Below are positions 23,103-29,323 of a stretch of 29,323 nucleotides of DNA, piece by piece. The stretch is from an uncultured Sphingomonadaceae bacterium (lineage in GTDB: Bacteria > Pseudomonadota > Alphaproteobacteria > Sphingomonadales > Sphingomonadaceae). The stretch's first letter is position 1, and the number at the start of each line of letters is the position of its first letter. The position numbers and the translations under genes are program-made. The DNA is taken from contig CALKXX010000024.1 of the NCBI GenBank assembly GCA_938003725.1, positions 1 through 29,323 on the forward strand, written 5' to 3'. The notes beneath the pieces are model-generated. The model was not told the origin of the DNA. It saw only the letters and a list, made by a program, of their open reading frames with translations, and made no database searches.

Positions 23103-23693
23103 ATGTCCGTGACGACCGTTCCGATTCAGCCGATTAAGAAAGGCTCTCTCGCGAAGCTATGGATTGCTTTGACCGTCGTTTTGCTCGCGGCTGCGGCTCT
23201 TGCTTATGCAGGGACGCAGAGCGCCGTCGAAACCGGTGCTTCCAATGAACAATTTTTGGCAATGAATGGCGGCAAGGATGGCGTCATTACTACCGAATCC
23301 GGACTGCAATATAAAGTGATCAAACCAGGCGAAGGCAAATCGCCCACGGTAACCGATACCGCATTGGTCAAATATGAAGGCACATTGCGGGACGGAACGG
23401 TCTTTGATGCCAATGAGCAGACGCCGATGCCGGTTGGCGGTGTTGTTCCCGGTTTTTCCGAGGCGCTGCAGCTCATGCAAAAAGGCGGTGAGTATAGAAT
23501 CTGGATTCCGTCAGAGCTTGCTTATGGTGAAGCTTCACCAGGCCCGGAATTGCCGGCAAACTCACTGCTGATATTCGACGTATCTCTGCTCGACTTTATT
23601 TCTGCGGAGCAAATGCAGCAGTTGCAGCAACAAATGCAGCAGCAGGGCGCGCCCGGACCAGGCGGTCCAGCCGGTCCCCCTCCCGGTCAGTAA
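23103..23693 (+). CDS. FKBP-type peptidyl-prolyl isomerase, membrane-anchored
   Basis: This 196-residue protein has an N-terminal membrane anchor or signal (residues 15-38) and an FKBP domain: ITTESGLQYKVIKPGEG, VKYEGTLRDGTVFDAN, GFSEALQLMQKGGEYRIWIPSELAYGE and LIFDVSLLDF. The catalytic hydrophobic pocket residues are conserved. It probably folds periplasmic proteins. The C-terminus is Gln-rich (MQQLQQQMQQQ), then Gly/Pro-rich, ending PPPGQ. It is adjacent to rpsU in the same direction. Confidence 0.93.
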   Translation: MSVTTVPIQPIKKGSLAKLWIALTVVLLAAAALAYAGTQSAVETGASNEQFLAMNGGKDGVITTESGLQYKVIKPGEGKSPTVTDTALVKYEGTLRDGTVFDANEQTPMPVGGVVPGFSEALQLMQKGGEYRIWIPSELAYGEASPGPELPANSLLIFDVSLLDFISAEQMQQLQQQMQQQGAPGPGGPAGPPPGQ

Positions 23694-23702
23694 TTTTCGG
23701 AA

Positions 23703-25793
23703 CTAAAGCCGTTCGGCTTGGGCCACTGCGTCCGAGGCACGTAGCGCTGACAATATCCGCATAAGATGCTGCACATTGTGTACTTCCAGATCAATTTCGA
23801 ACGTGTGGAAGGGCGCATCGCGGTGAGTCATTCTTAGCCGCAGGATATTGGCGTTGTGAAATCCGAAAATACCGGCCATCTCGGCCAATGTTCCTGGCTT
23901 GTCGTGTAGCACGATTGCAAGCCTTGCGGCGGCGCCGTCGGTTTCCGGTCCCCAGCTCAGATCTACCCAATCTGCATCGATTCCATCTGCAAGTTGTAGG
24001 CAATCAATCGCATGGACTTCCACATTTTCTCCGCTTCGGCGCAGGCCGACTATTCTGTCGCCGGGCACCGGATGACAACAGTCCGCAAGGTCAAAGGCTA
24101 CGCCCGGCGTCAGGCCCTTAATCGATATCGCGCGATCCTGTTCCGGCCATTGCCAATCCGCATCATTGTCGTTGACGCTGCCCGGCATGATGGCTTCCAT
24201 GACTTCCCGGTCGCTAATCTGGCGCGTGCCGATGGCCATCATCAAATCGTCATCATGCTCAAATTTTAGTCGTTTGAGGCCCGCCTTTTGCGCTTTCTTT
24301 CCGATTTTTCCGGGCAGGCGACTGATGATTTCATCATATAGCTTTGTGCCGATTTCGACAATCTCGTCGCGTTCCTTGTACCGCACAAACCGGCGGATCG
24401 CCGCACGCGCCTTTCCGGTAATGACAAAGGACAACCAGCCCGGTTGTGGTTCTTGTCCCTCAGATTTCAGGATTTCGACAACATCGCCATTTGCCAGCTG
24501 TGTCCTCAGCGGAACATGGCGTCCATTGACCTTTGCGCCGACCGATTGATTGCCAAGATCGGTATGCACCGCATAGGCAAAATCGACCGTCGTTGACCCT
24601 TTTGGCAATTGTAGCAATGTGCCTTTTGGGGTGAAGGCGAATATCCTGTCCTGATACATTGCCAGACGCGTGTTTTCGAGCAGTTCCTCAGCGTCCTCGG
24701 CATGGTCCAATATCTCGATCAGATCACGTATCCAACCGGCCTGACCATCCGGTTGATTGCCCTGTTTATAGGCCCAGTGCGCGGCTAGTCCAAATTCATT
24801 GTCATTATGCATCCGTTCCGACCGGATTTGGATTTCGACCCGCATATTGTTGCTGTGCATGACCGTGGTGTGGATAGAGCGATAGCCGTTGCGTTTCGGC
24901 GTGGAAATATAGTCCTTGAAACGGCCAGGCACCATTTTCCATTTTTCATGCAAAATGCCCAGAGCACGATAGCATTCCGATGCATTTTCCGTGATGACGC
25001 GAAAGGCCATGATATCGGTCAACTGCTCAAAGCTAACGTGACGTTCCTGCATTTTTTTCCAGATGGAATAGGGATGTTTTTCGCGCCCGATAACCTCCGC
25101 AACCAACCCTGCGTTAGACAGCGTTTTCTGGACTGTTTTGGCGATTTTCTGAACCTGGCCGTCATCCCCGTCCTTGATCTGCTTTAACCGTCCGGTGATC
25201 GTCTCATAGGCCTCTGGTTCCAGATAGCGGAACGACAGCAATTGCATTTCGCGCATATATTCGTACATGCCAATGCGCTCTGCCAATGGCGCATATATAT
25301 CCATGGTTTCACGGGCAATCCGGCGGCGCTTTTCTTCTTTTTTTATGAAGTGCAGGGTGCGCATATTGTGCAGTCGATCAGCAAGTTTGACCAGCAGCAC
25401 ACGGATATCGTCGGACAAAGCCAGCAGAAATTTGCGCAAATTCTCCGCTGCTCTTTCGTCTTCGGTCTGTGCTTCAATTTTGGATAATTTGGTAACGCCG
25501 TCAACCAACCGGGCAATATCCTTGCCGAACAGTTTCTCAATTTCTTCGACCGTGGTCAGCGTGTCTTCGACTGTATCGTGGAGCAGGGCAGTGACAATGG
25601 TTTCCTGATCCAGTTTCAGGTCGGTCATCAGTCCGGCCACTTCGATCGGATGACTAAAATAGGGGTCGCCGCTGGCCCGCTTTTGACTGCCATGCATTTT
25701 TACCGAATAGACATAGGCGCGATTGATCAGATCCTCATCCGCATCCGGGTCATAGTCGCGTATCCGCTCCACCAGTTCATATTGCCTGAGCAT
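23703..25793 (-). CDS. Bifunctional (p)ppGpp synthetase/hydrolase (RelA/SpoT homologue)
   Basis: This 696-residue Rsh enzyme has an intact hydrolase domain (YFSHPIEVAGL, H72-D73 in LLHDTVEDT) and an intact synthetase domain with RFKD at 291-294, the charge pattern of bifunctional enzymes. TGS (about 385-445) and C-terminal ACT (about 625-690) domains follow. Alphaproteobacteria usually carry one such protein, controlling growth arrest, starvation survival and the general stress response. The ATG at 25793 lies within a 200-base gap that contains no other gene. It converges on the FKBP gene, 9 bases apart. Confidence 0.96.
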   Translation of the reverse strand: MLRQYELVERIRDYDPDADEDLINRAYVYSVKMHGSQKRASGDPYFSHPIEVAGLMTDLKLDQETIVTALLHDTVEDTLTTVEEIEKLFGKDIARLVDGVTKLSKIEAQTEDERAAENLRKFLLALSDDIRVLLVKLADRLHNMRTLHFIKKEEKRRRIARETMDIYAPLAERIGMYEYMREMQLLSFRYLEPEAYETITGRLKQIKDGDDGQVQKIAKTVQKTLSNAGLVAEVIGREKHPYSIWKKMQERHVSFEQLTDIMAFRVITENASECYRALGILHEKWKMVPGRFKDYISTPKRNGYRSIHTTVMHSNNMRVEIQIRSERMHNDNEFGLAAHWAYKQGNQPDGQAGWIRDLIEILDHAEDAEELLENTRLAMYQDRIFAFTPKGTLLQLPKGSTTVDFAYAVHTDLGNQSVGAKVNGRHVPLRTQLANGDVVEILKSEGQEPQPGWLSFVITGKARAAIRRFVRYKERDEIVEIGTKLYDEIISRLPGKIGKKAQKAGLKRLKFEHDDDLMMAIGTRQISDREVMEAIMPGSVNDNDADWQWPEQDRAISIKGLTPGVAFDLADCCHPVPGDRIVGLRRSGENVEVHAIDCLQLADGIDADWVDLSWGPETDGAAARLAIVLHDKPGTLAEMAGIFGFHNANILRLRMTHRDAPFHTFEIDLEVHNVQHLMRILSALRASDAVAQAERL

Positions 25794-25837
25794 GAAACGG
25801 AGGATGTCTTGCTTTTACCGGCGTAGCAACAAAAAAT

Positions 25838-25897
25838 GGCGCCGAATTTACCACTTATATCCCAAGGAGGGGATGGGGGTGGGGTAATTTCGGCGCC
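25838..25897 (-). terminator. Large-loop intrinsic terminator of the CC_3452-type gene
   Basis: GGCGCCGAATTTACC (25838-25852) pairs with GGTAATTTCGGCGCC (25883-25897): 15 positions with one mismatch. The loop is about 30 bases, unusually long, and on the reverse strand is C-rich. ATTTTTTGTTGC follows on the reverse strand, so transcription from the gene at 26326 to 25997 should stop here. The rest of 25794-25996 contains a 14-bp palindrome (25940-25953) and nothing else I can name. Confidence 0.7.
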
Positions 25898-25939
25898 GAG
25901 TGTGTGACCGGCCGGACTGGACTAGGCTAATAACCCAGT

Positions 25940-25953
25940 AATTTCGGGAAATT
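25940..25953. repeat. 14-bp palindrome AATTTC-GG-GAAATT
   Basis: AATTTC and GAAATT are perfect complements around GG. The site lies between the CC_3452-type stop and the terminator upstream of rsh. It could be an operator for the rsh promoter or part of the 3' UTR; no further support. Confidence 0.35.
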
Positions 25954-25996
25954 GGTCGGTCAGGAAGGTACAATTATATTCTGGTTCGATTGACCT

Positions 25997-26326
25997 CTAG
26001 TTGTTGCATTTTTCTAGAGCTTCATCGTCAATCGGCTCGCCTTTGTACGCAAAAGACGAAAGTGGTCCGACTTCGTCAGCAATTTTTGCGCATAATGTGC
26101 GGATGGAAGAGCTGCTTTTTGCCGCTTTACACTCCGTGCCGCCGCAATAGACGACGGTGCCTTTGATGATATGGCGGGCGGCTTCAACCGGGGCTTGCAA
26201 CTCGGCGGTATAAACCACTGCGCTGCTGCGAGCCTGACCGGCGCTGGCTGTAAACAAAAGCCCTGTGGTGAGGATCGCCGTGAACAGTGTCATGACGGAG
26301 CGAAGAGTGCTTTGGGAGAGAAGCAT
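25997..26326 (-). CDS. CC_3452-family exported small protein
   Basis: This 109-residue protein has a signal peptide (LFTAILTTGLLFTASAGQA) and a mature part of about 77 residues with four cysteines: GTVVYCGGTECKAAKSSSS, RTLCAKIADEVG and EKCNN. The C-x-G-T-x-C pattern, LC-x-x-I-A-x-x-V-G and terminal KCN match the CC_3452 family of short periplasmic proteins, widespread in Caulobacter and sphingomonads. Function is unknown; paired disulfides are probable. The start is supported by AAGGAA. It diverges from the HxlR regulator, which may control it. Confidence 0.75.
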   Translation of the reverse strand: MLLSQSTLRSVMTLFTAILTTGLLFTASAGQARSSAVVYTAELQAPVEAARHIIKGTVVYCGGTECKAAKSSSSIRTLCAKIADEVGPLSSFAYKGEPIDDEALEKCNN

Positions 26327-26427
26327 TTTTAATTCCTTTCGTTTTTAAGTCTGTTTCCGGTGGTTCGGAAAACGTTCAATTTACTATTTGCAATTTAGGT
26401 TGCGAATCAGTACTTAGTTTAACCAGT

Positions 26428-26452
26428 TTTAAGTTGCAACTAAAAACTTAAA
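26428..26452. promoter_or_regulatory. Inverted repeat in the HxlR/CC_3452 divergent region
   Basis: TTTAAGTT (26428-26435) and AACTTAAA (26445-26452) are perfect 8-bp arms around GCAACTAAA. Within it AGTTGCAACT (26432-26441) is itself a perfect 10-bp palindrome. It lies 41-65 bases before the HxlR start and is the best candidate for its operator. The inference is from position only. Confidence 0.45.
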
Positions 26453-26492
26453 TTATTTTTGGCTTTTGTGATTTCTGGTTTAGGATCGAAAT

Positions 26493-27050
26493 ATGGATGA
26501 TTTAAACAAGCAGGGACTCGCCCGAGATTTGCAGAATCTCTCTTCTGAATGCAGTTTGCCGGTGTCACTGGAAGTCATTGGCGAACGATGGTGCTTCATG
26601 ATCTTACGCGCGGGATTCAGCGGTATCCGCCATTTTGAAGATTTCCTGTTAGAAATTGGGATTGCACGGAATATTCTGGCGAACCGACTGACTCGCATGG
26701 TGGATGCCGGTATAATGACCCGCCGGCCCTGTGATCATGACAAACGCAAGGTGGAATATCAGCTGACCGAAAAAGGCGCGGACCTGATCACCACGATTGT
26801 CGCTATGCGCCAATGGGGCGAAAAATGGGAAACAGGCGTGATTTCAAACCCGGTTCTGGCAGATGCCCGTGATCGTAAACCGATTGGCAAGATCAGCTTG
26901 CGGGCCCATGATGACCGGGTGTTGGAACTGGATGATCTGTGCTGGATTGATGAAGCGGAATTGCGCAATCATGATTCCGGTCAAGCTACGGATCGCAATG
27001 ATATGAATGTAAGGCACCTAAAGGAAATCGGAGAATCTTCGGCCGCGTAG
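26493..27050 (+). CDS. HxlR-family winged-helix regulator
   Basis: This 185-residue protein has the HxlR domain in residues 20-100: CSLPVSLEVIGERWCFMILRAGFSGIRHFEDF, IARNILANRLTRMVDAGIMTRRP and YQLTEKGADLI. HxlR members sense aldehydes, quinones or redox change, often through N-terminal Cys20-like residues; Cys20 and Cys34 are present here. About 85 residues beyond the domain are unlike the usual short form and contain no motif I recognise. AGGA lies upstream of the ATG. It is divergent to the CC_3452-type gene and followed by a terminator. Confidence 0.88.
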   Translation: MDDLNKQGLARDLQNLSSECSLPVSLEVIGERWCFMILRAGFSGIRHFEDFLLEIGIARNILANRLTRMVDAGIMTRRPCDHDKRKVEYQLTEKGADLITTIVAMRQWGEKWETGVISNPVLADARDRKPIGKISLRAHDDRVLELDDLCWIDEAELRNHDSGQATDRNDMNVRHLKEIGESSAA

Positions 27051-27128
27051 GCGATAGCGAAGAATATGTTTTCTATGCCTATCTTGCAGCATAGATTTAG
27101 CTGACGCGCGCGCGATCGCCTTTTCGCC

Positions 27129-27151
27129 ACAGCCTATAGCTAGGCTGTTTT
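27129..27151 (+). terminator. Intrinsic terminator of the HxlR gene
   Basis: ACAGCCTA (27129-27136) and TAGGCTGT (27141-27148) form a perfect 8-bp stem with a 4-base loop, then TTTG. The T-run is short, but stem and loop are well-formed. The rest of 27051-27210 has only a GC-alternating run (27103-27120). Confidence 0.55.
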
Positions 27152-27210
27152 GTCGATAAATATCATGCGTTTCTTTCCCAAACAGCAATGGCGCGCTATA
27201 GGACAGCGAT

Positions 27211-28455
27211 ATGGCCGTCATGGAATTTCGCCCCCAACCTTTTTTTGGAAATAAGAACCGTGCATTCTGGAACCTGCAATCGGCGGGTTGGGCGGGGGCA
27301 TTGGTATTGCGGGGCCTATCGGGCGTTGCAAATGGACAGCCGCTCAGCTTCCTTGTCCCGGTTATCATATCCACGATTACGGGATATTCGATTTCGCTGT
27401 TATTGTCGGTTATCTACCGCAGCCTGATCGACCGTCGTCCGCTTGCGACCTGGGGCCTGACCACGATCGTACTCTCGGCGGCGGCGGCCTTGTTTGCGTT
27501 TATCGATGCCTGGGTATTCCTGATCCAGAATCCCGGTACCGAATCTGCCTTTGGCACGTTATTTCTAGGCGCGTTTTTCCTAGACATCACAATGCTGGGG
27601 GCTTGGTCGGCGCTCTATTACGCGATCAACTTTTTCTTGCGTGTCGAGGAGCAGAATGACCAGTTACTGCATTTGGAGACTCAAGCAACACGCGCGCAAT
27701 TGGCTATGCTGCGCTATCAGTTGAACCCGCACTTCCTGTTCAATACGCTGAACAGCATCTCGACCCTGGTGCTGCTGAAGCAAACCGAGCCGGCCAATGC
27801 GATGCTGTCTCGCCTGTCGTCTTTCCTGCGGCACACGCTGGTCAACGAGGTGCATAGCCGTGTCAGTCTGGCGCAAGAGGTAGAAACTTTGCACCTCTAT
27901 CTCGACATTGAAAAAATGCGGTTTGAAGAAAGATTGCGGCCAAGCTTCGATATCGATCCAGAGGTTCGGGACGCGCTGTTGCCATCACTTTTGCTGCAAC
28001 CTCTGGTCGAAAATGCTATTAAATACGCCGTGACGCCAAAGGAAGAGGGCGCCGATATCTCTGTGTCGGCAAGACTTGAAGGCGGGCAAGTGCGTATCAC
28101 GGTATCGGATACCGGTCCCGGGACCGGCGCGCCGGTGATGAAGACTAGCGATTCAACCGGCGTTGGACTGGGGAATATTCAGGAGCGGTTAAATCAGGCT
28201 TATGGAGAGGCACATGAGTTTGATATTATATCGTCGGCAGGCGGTGGTTTTACGGTAAGAATTGGCCTACCTTTTGAAACGAGGGAGCAGATTGAGCGGG
28301 AGGCGGCAAAGGACGCCGTAACCGATGGCCAACAAAGAAACGAAGCTATTTTTGGGGAGCATGCAACGAGTGATCGCCGGCAGCAGGGGCCGGTGGATCA
28401 AGGCGTAACGACACCGGCAATGGCGTCATTGCAGCACAAGGAAAATAATTCATGA
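27211..28455 (+). CDS. LytS-type membrane sensor histidine kinase
   Basis: This 414-residue protein has several N-terminal transmembrane helices (about residues 20-150) and the His_kinase domain of the LytS/YehU class. Autophosphorylated H174 lies in the motif LNPHFLFNTLNSI. The HATPase region has PSLLLQPLVENAIKYA, VSDTGPG and GVGLGNIQERL. Phosphate goes to the adjacent LytTR regulator, which overlaps by four bases (ATGA). The C-terminal 60 residues are Gln/Glu-rich and probably linker. AGGAC lies upstream of the ATG at 27211. The signal sensed is unknown. Confidence 0.92.
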   Translation: MAVMEFRPQPFFGNKNRAFWNLQSAGWAGALVLRGLSGVANGQPLSFLVPVIISTITGYSISLLLSVIYRSLIDRRPLATWGLTTIVLSAAAALFAFIDAWVFLIQNPGTESAFGTLFLGAFFLDITMLGAWSALYYAINFFLRVEEQNDQLLHLETQATRAQLAMLRYQLNPHFLFNTLNSISTLVLLKQTEPANAMLSRLSSFLRHTLVNEVHSRVSLAQEVETLHLYLDIEKMRFEERLRPSFDIDPEVRDALLPSLLLQPLVENAIKYAVTPKEEGADISVSARLEGGQVRITVSDTGPGTGAPVMKTSDSTGVGLGNIQERLNQAYGEAHEFDIISSAGGGFTVRIGLPFETREQIEREAAKDAVTDGQQRNEAIFGEHATSDRRQQGPVDQGVTTPAMASLQHKENNS

Positions 28456-29252
28456 CGATCAAGACAATATTAGTCGACGACGAAAAACTGGCCATCCAAG
28501 GTCTGCAAATACGGCTTGAGAAATTTGACGATATCGAGATTGTCGACACCTGTAGCAATGGACGAGAGGCGATCCGCAAGATCAAAACTCTAAAGCCTGA
28601 CCTTGTGTTTCTGGATATTCAGATGCCCGGCTTCGATGGTTTCTCCGTGGTGCAGGGCGTCATGGAAATCGAACCGCCGCTATTCATCTTTGTCACCGCC
28701 TATGCCGAGCATGCCGTGCGGGCGTTTGAGGCGTCGGCAATCGATTATCTGGTGAAACCGGTGGAAGAAGACCGGCTGGCCGATGCGCTGGACCGGGTCC
28801 GTAAAAGACTAACCGAAAAGCGCGGGACGGAAGAGATAGAGAAGCTGAAGAGCGTGCTGAACGAAGTTGCGCCCAATGCGATGGCGGATTTGGAAAATGC
28901 CGAAGAGCCAGCTGCTGCGAGCCGCTATGAAAAGCTGATCAATGTAAAGGACCGTGGGCAAATTTTCCGTGTCGATGTCGATACGATTGAACGCATTGAT
29001 GCCGCCGGCGACTATATGTGTATCTATACCGCCGATAATTCCCTGATCCTGCGCGAAACGATGAAGGATCTGGAAAAACGTCTTGATCCCCGAAATTTTC
29101 AGCGGGTGCACCGTTCGACGATTGTCAATCTCAGTCAGGTTCGGGAAGTGAAGCCCCACACCAATGGAGAATGCTTTTTGGTATTGGGGTCAGGTGCACA
29201 GGTGAAAGTATCGCGCAGCTACCGTGACGTGGTGGCCCGTTTTGTGCATTGA
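28452..29252 (+). CDS. LytTR-family response regulator
   Basis: This 266-residue protein has a receiver domain (residues 1-120) with acidic D9/D10 and phospho-acceptor D55 in VFLDIQMPG, and Lys in LVKPVEEDR. A C-terminal LytTR DNA-binding domain (about 165-265) shows VKDRGQIFRVDVDTIERIDAAGDYMCIYT and FQRVHRSTIVNLSQV. The linker carries an Ala/Glu-rich stretch. The start overlaps the kinase stop as ATGA. LytTR regulators bind tandem sites upstream of target genes; targets here are unknown. Confidence 0.94.
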   Translation: MTIKTILVDDEKLAIQGLQIRLEKFDDIEIVDTCSNGREAIRKIKTLKPDLVFLDIQMPGFDGFSVVQGVMEIEPPLFIFVTAYAEHAVRAFEASAIDYLVKPVEEDRLADALDRVRKRLTEKRGTEEIEKLKSVLNEVAPNAMADLENAEEPAAASRYEKLINVKDRGQIFRVDVDTIERIDAAGDYMCIYTADNSLILRETMKDLEKRLDPRNFQRVHRSTIVNLSQVREVKPHTNGECFLVLGSGAQVKVSRSYRDVVARFVH

Positions 29253-29255
29253 CGC

Positions 29256-29323
29256 TTAATCCCTGCGGCTACGGAAAAACCCATGCAAGATTTCGGAGGA
29301 TTGCGCTTCCTCAATTCCGCTGT
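29256..29323 (-). CDS. C-terminal fragment of a leftward gene at the window edge
   Basis: On the reverse strand an open frame enters from the right edge and ends at TAA 29258-29256, giving SGIEEAQSSEILHGFFRSRRD. It is 21 residues, 3 bases past the LytTR stop, convergent. The composition looks like a genuine C-terminus, but no family can be named from this length. Confidence 0.35.
   Translation of the reverse strand, partial: SGIEEAQSSEILHGFFRSRRD

Noticed and set aside
27103..27120. Alternating GC run (GACGCGCGCGCGATCGCC) as a possible recombination or Z-DNA site
   Set aside because: Short GC runs are common in such genomes and no other element supports a function.
1..29323. Search for CRISPR arrays, insertion-sequence ends, integrases, prophage or toxin-antitoxin modules
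   Set aside because: No regularly spaced repeats, transposase motifs or terminal inverted repeats with target duplications were seen.

Overview
The window looks like chromosomal DNA of a sphingomonad-type alphaproteobacterium (Sphingorhabdus/Parasphingorhabdus/Sphingopyxis-like). This rests on protein character, not on a search. Pointers are a CC_3452-type secreted protein, an NDUFA12-type complex I accessory subunit beside a DUF2155 lipoprotein, a twin cold-shock-domain protein, a TonB-dependent siderophore receptor, a bifunctional RelA/SpoT enzyme and S21 followed by a membrane-anchored FKBP. G+C content is moderate and coding density is high. I see no insertion sequence, prophage, CRISPR array, rRNA operon or plasmid module.

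Layout. Bases 1-3017 form a leftward cluster: tRNA-Trp, a VOC protein, a PhyH-type dioxygenase, two tandem DsbA/HCCA-isomerase-like proteins and a truncated membrane protein joined by an ATGA overlap. A rightward PilZ protein (3309-3680) meets a leftward Rieske oxygenase (3771-5006) over a bidirectional terminator, followed leftward by a YbaN-type protein, NhaA and YdcH. A divergent OxyR-like LysR regulator (7190) has an ATAG-N7-CTAT operator. Next is a TetR/VOC divergent pair with two palindromic operators and a 46-residue peptide gene downstream of the VOC gene.

From 9494 aat runs rightward into the DUF2155 gene and overlaps it antisense by over 300 bases. The leftward genes 10081-13232 are DUF2155, NDUFA12, DUF192, twin CSD and recX. 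A fatty acyl-AMP ligase and a large PAS-GGDEF-EAL membrane protein run rightward to 17566. A lone ParA-type ATPase and an ArsC-type protein run leftward. A siderophore receptor with two Fur-like boxes runs rightward to 21122. An orphan [2Fe-2S] subunit and a class II aldolase/adducin protein run leftward.

From 22853 rpsU and an FKBP gene converge on the leftward rsh (RelA/SpoT) gene. A CC_3452-type gene diverges from an HxlR regulator. The window ends in a LytS/LytTR two-component pair and the tail of a leftward gene.

Functional threads are c-di-GMP signalling (PilZ, GGDEF-EAL), iron uptake, stringent response and small oxidoreductases or ring-modifying enzymes. Most of this is ordinary core and semi-accessory chromosome. 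I find no clearly new multi-gene system. The points most worth checking are the aat antisense extension, the cysteine-altered OxyR-like regulator with its operator, the structured leader upstream of rpsU, the paired Fur-like boxes with an unusual TTG start, and the orphan iron-sulfur and ParA genes.
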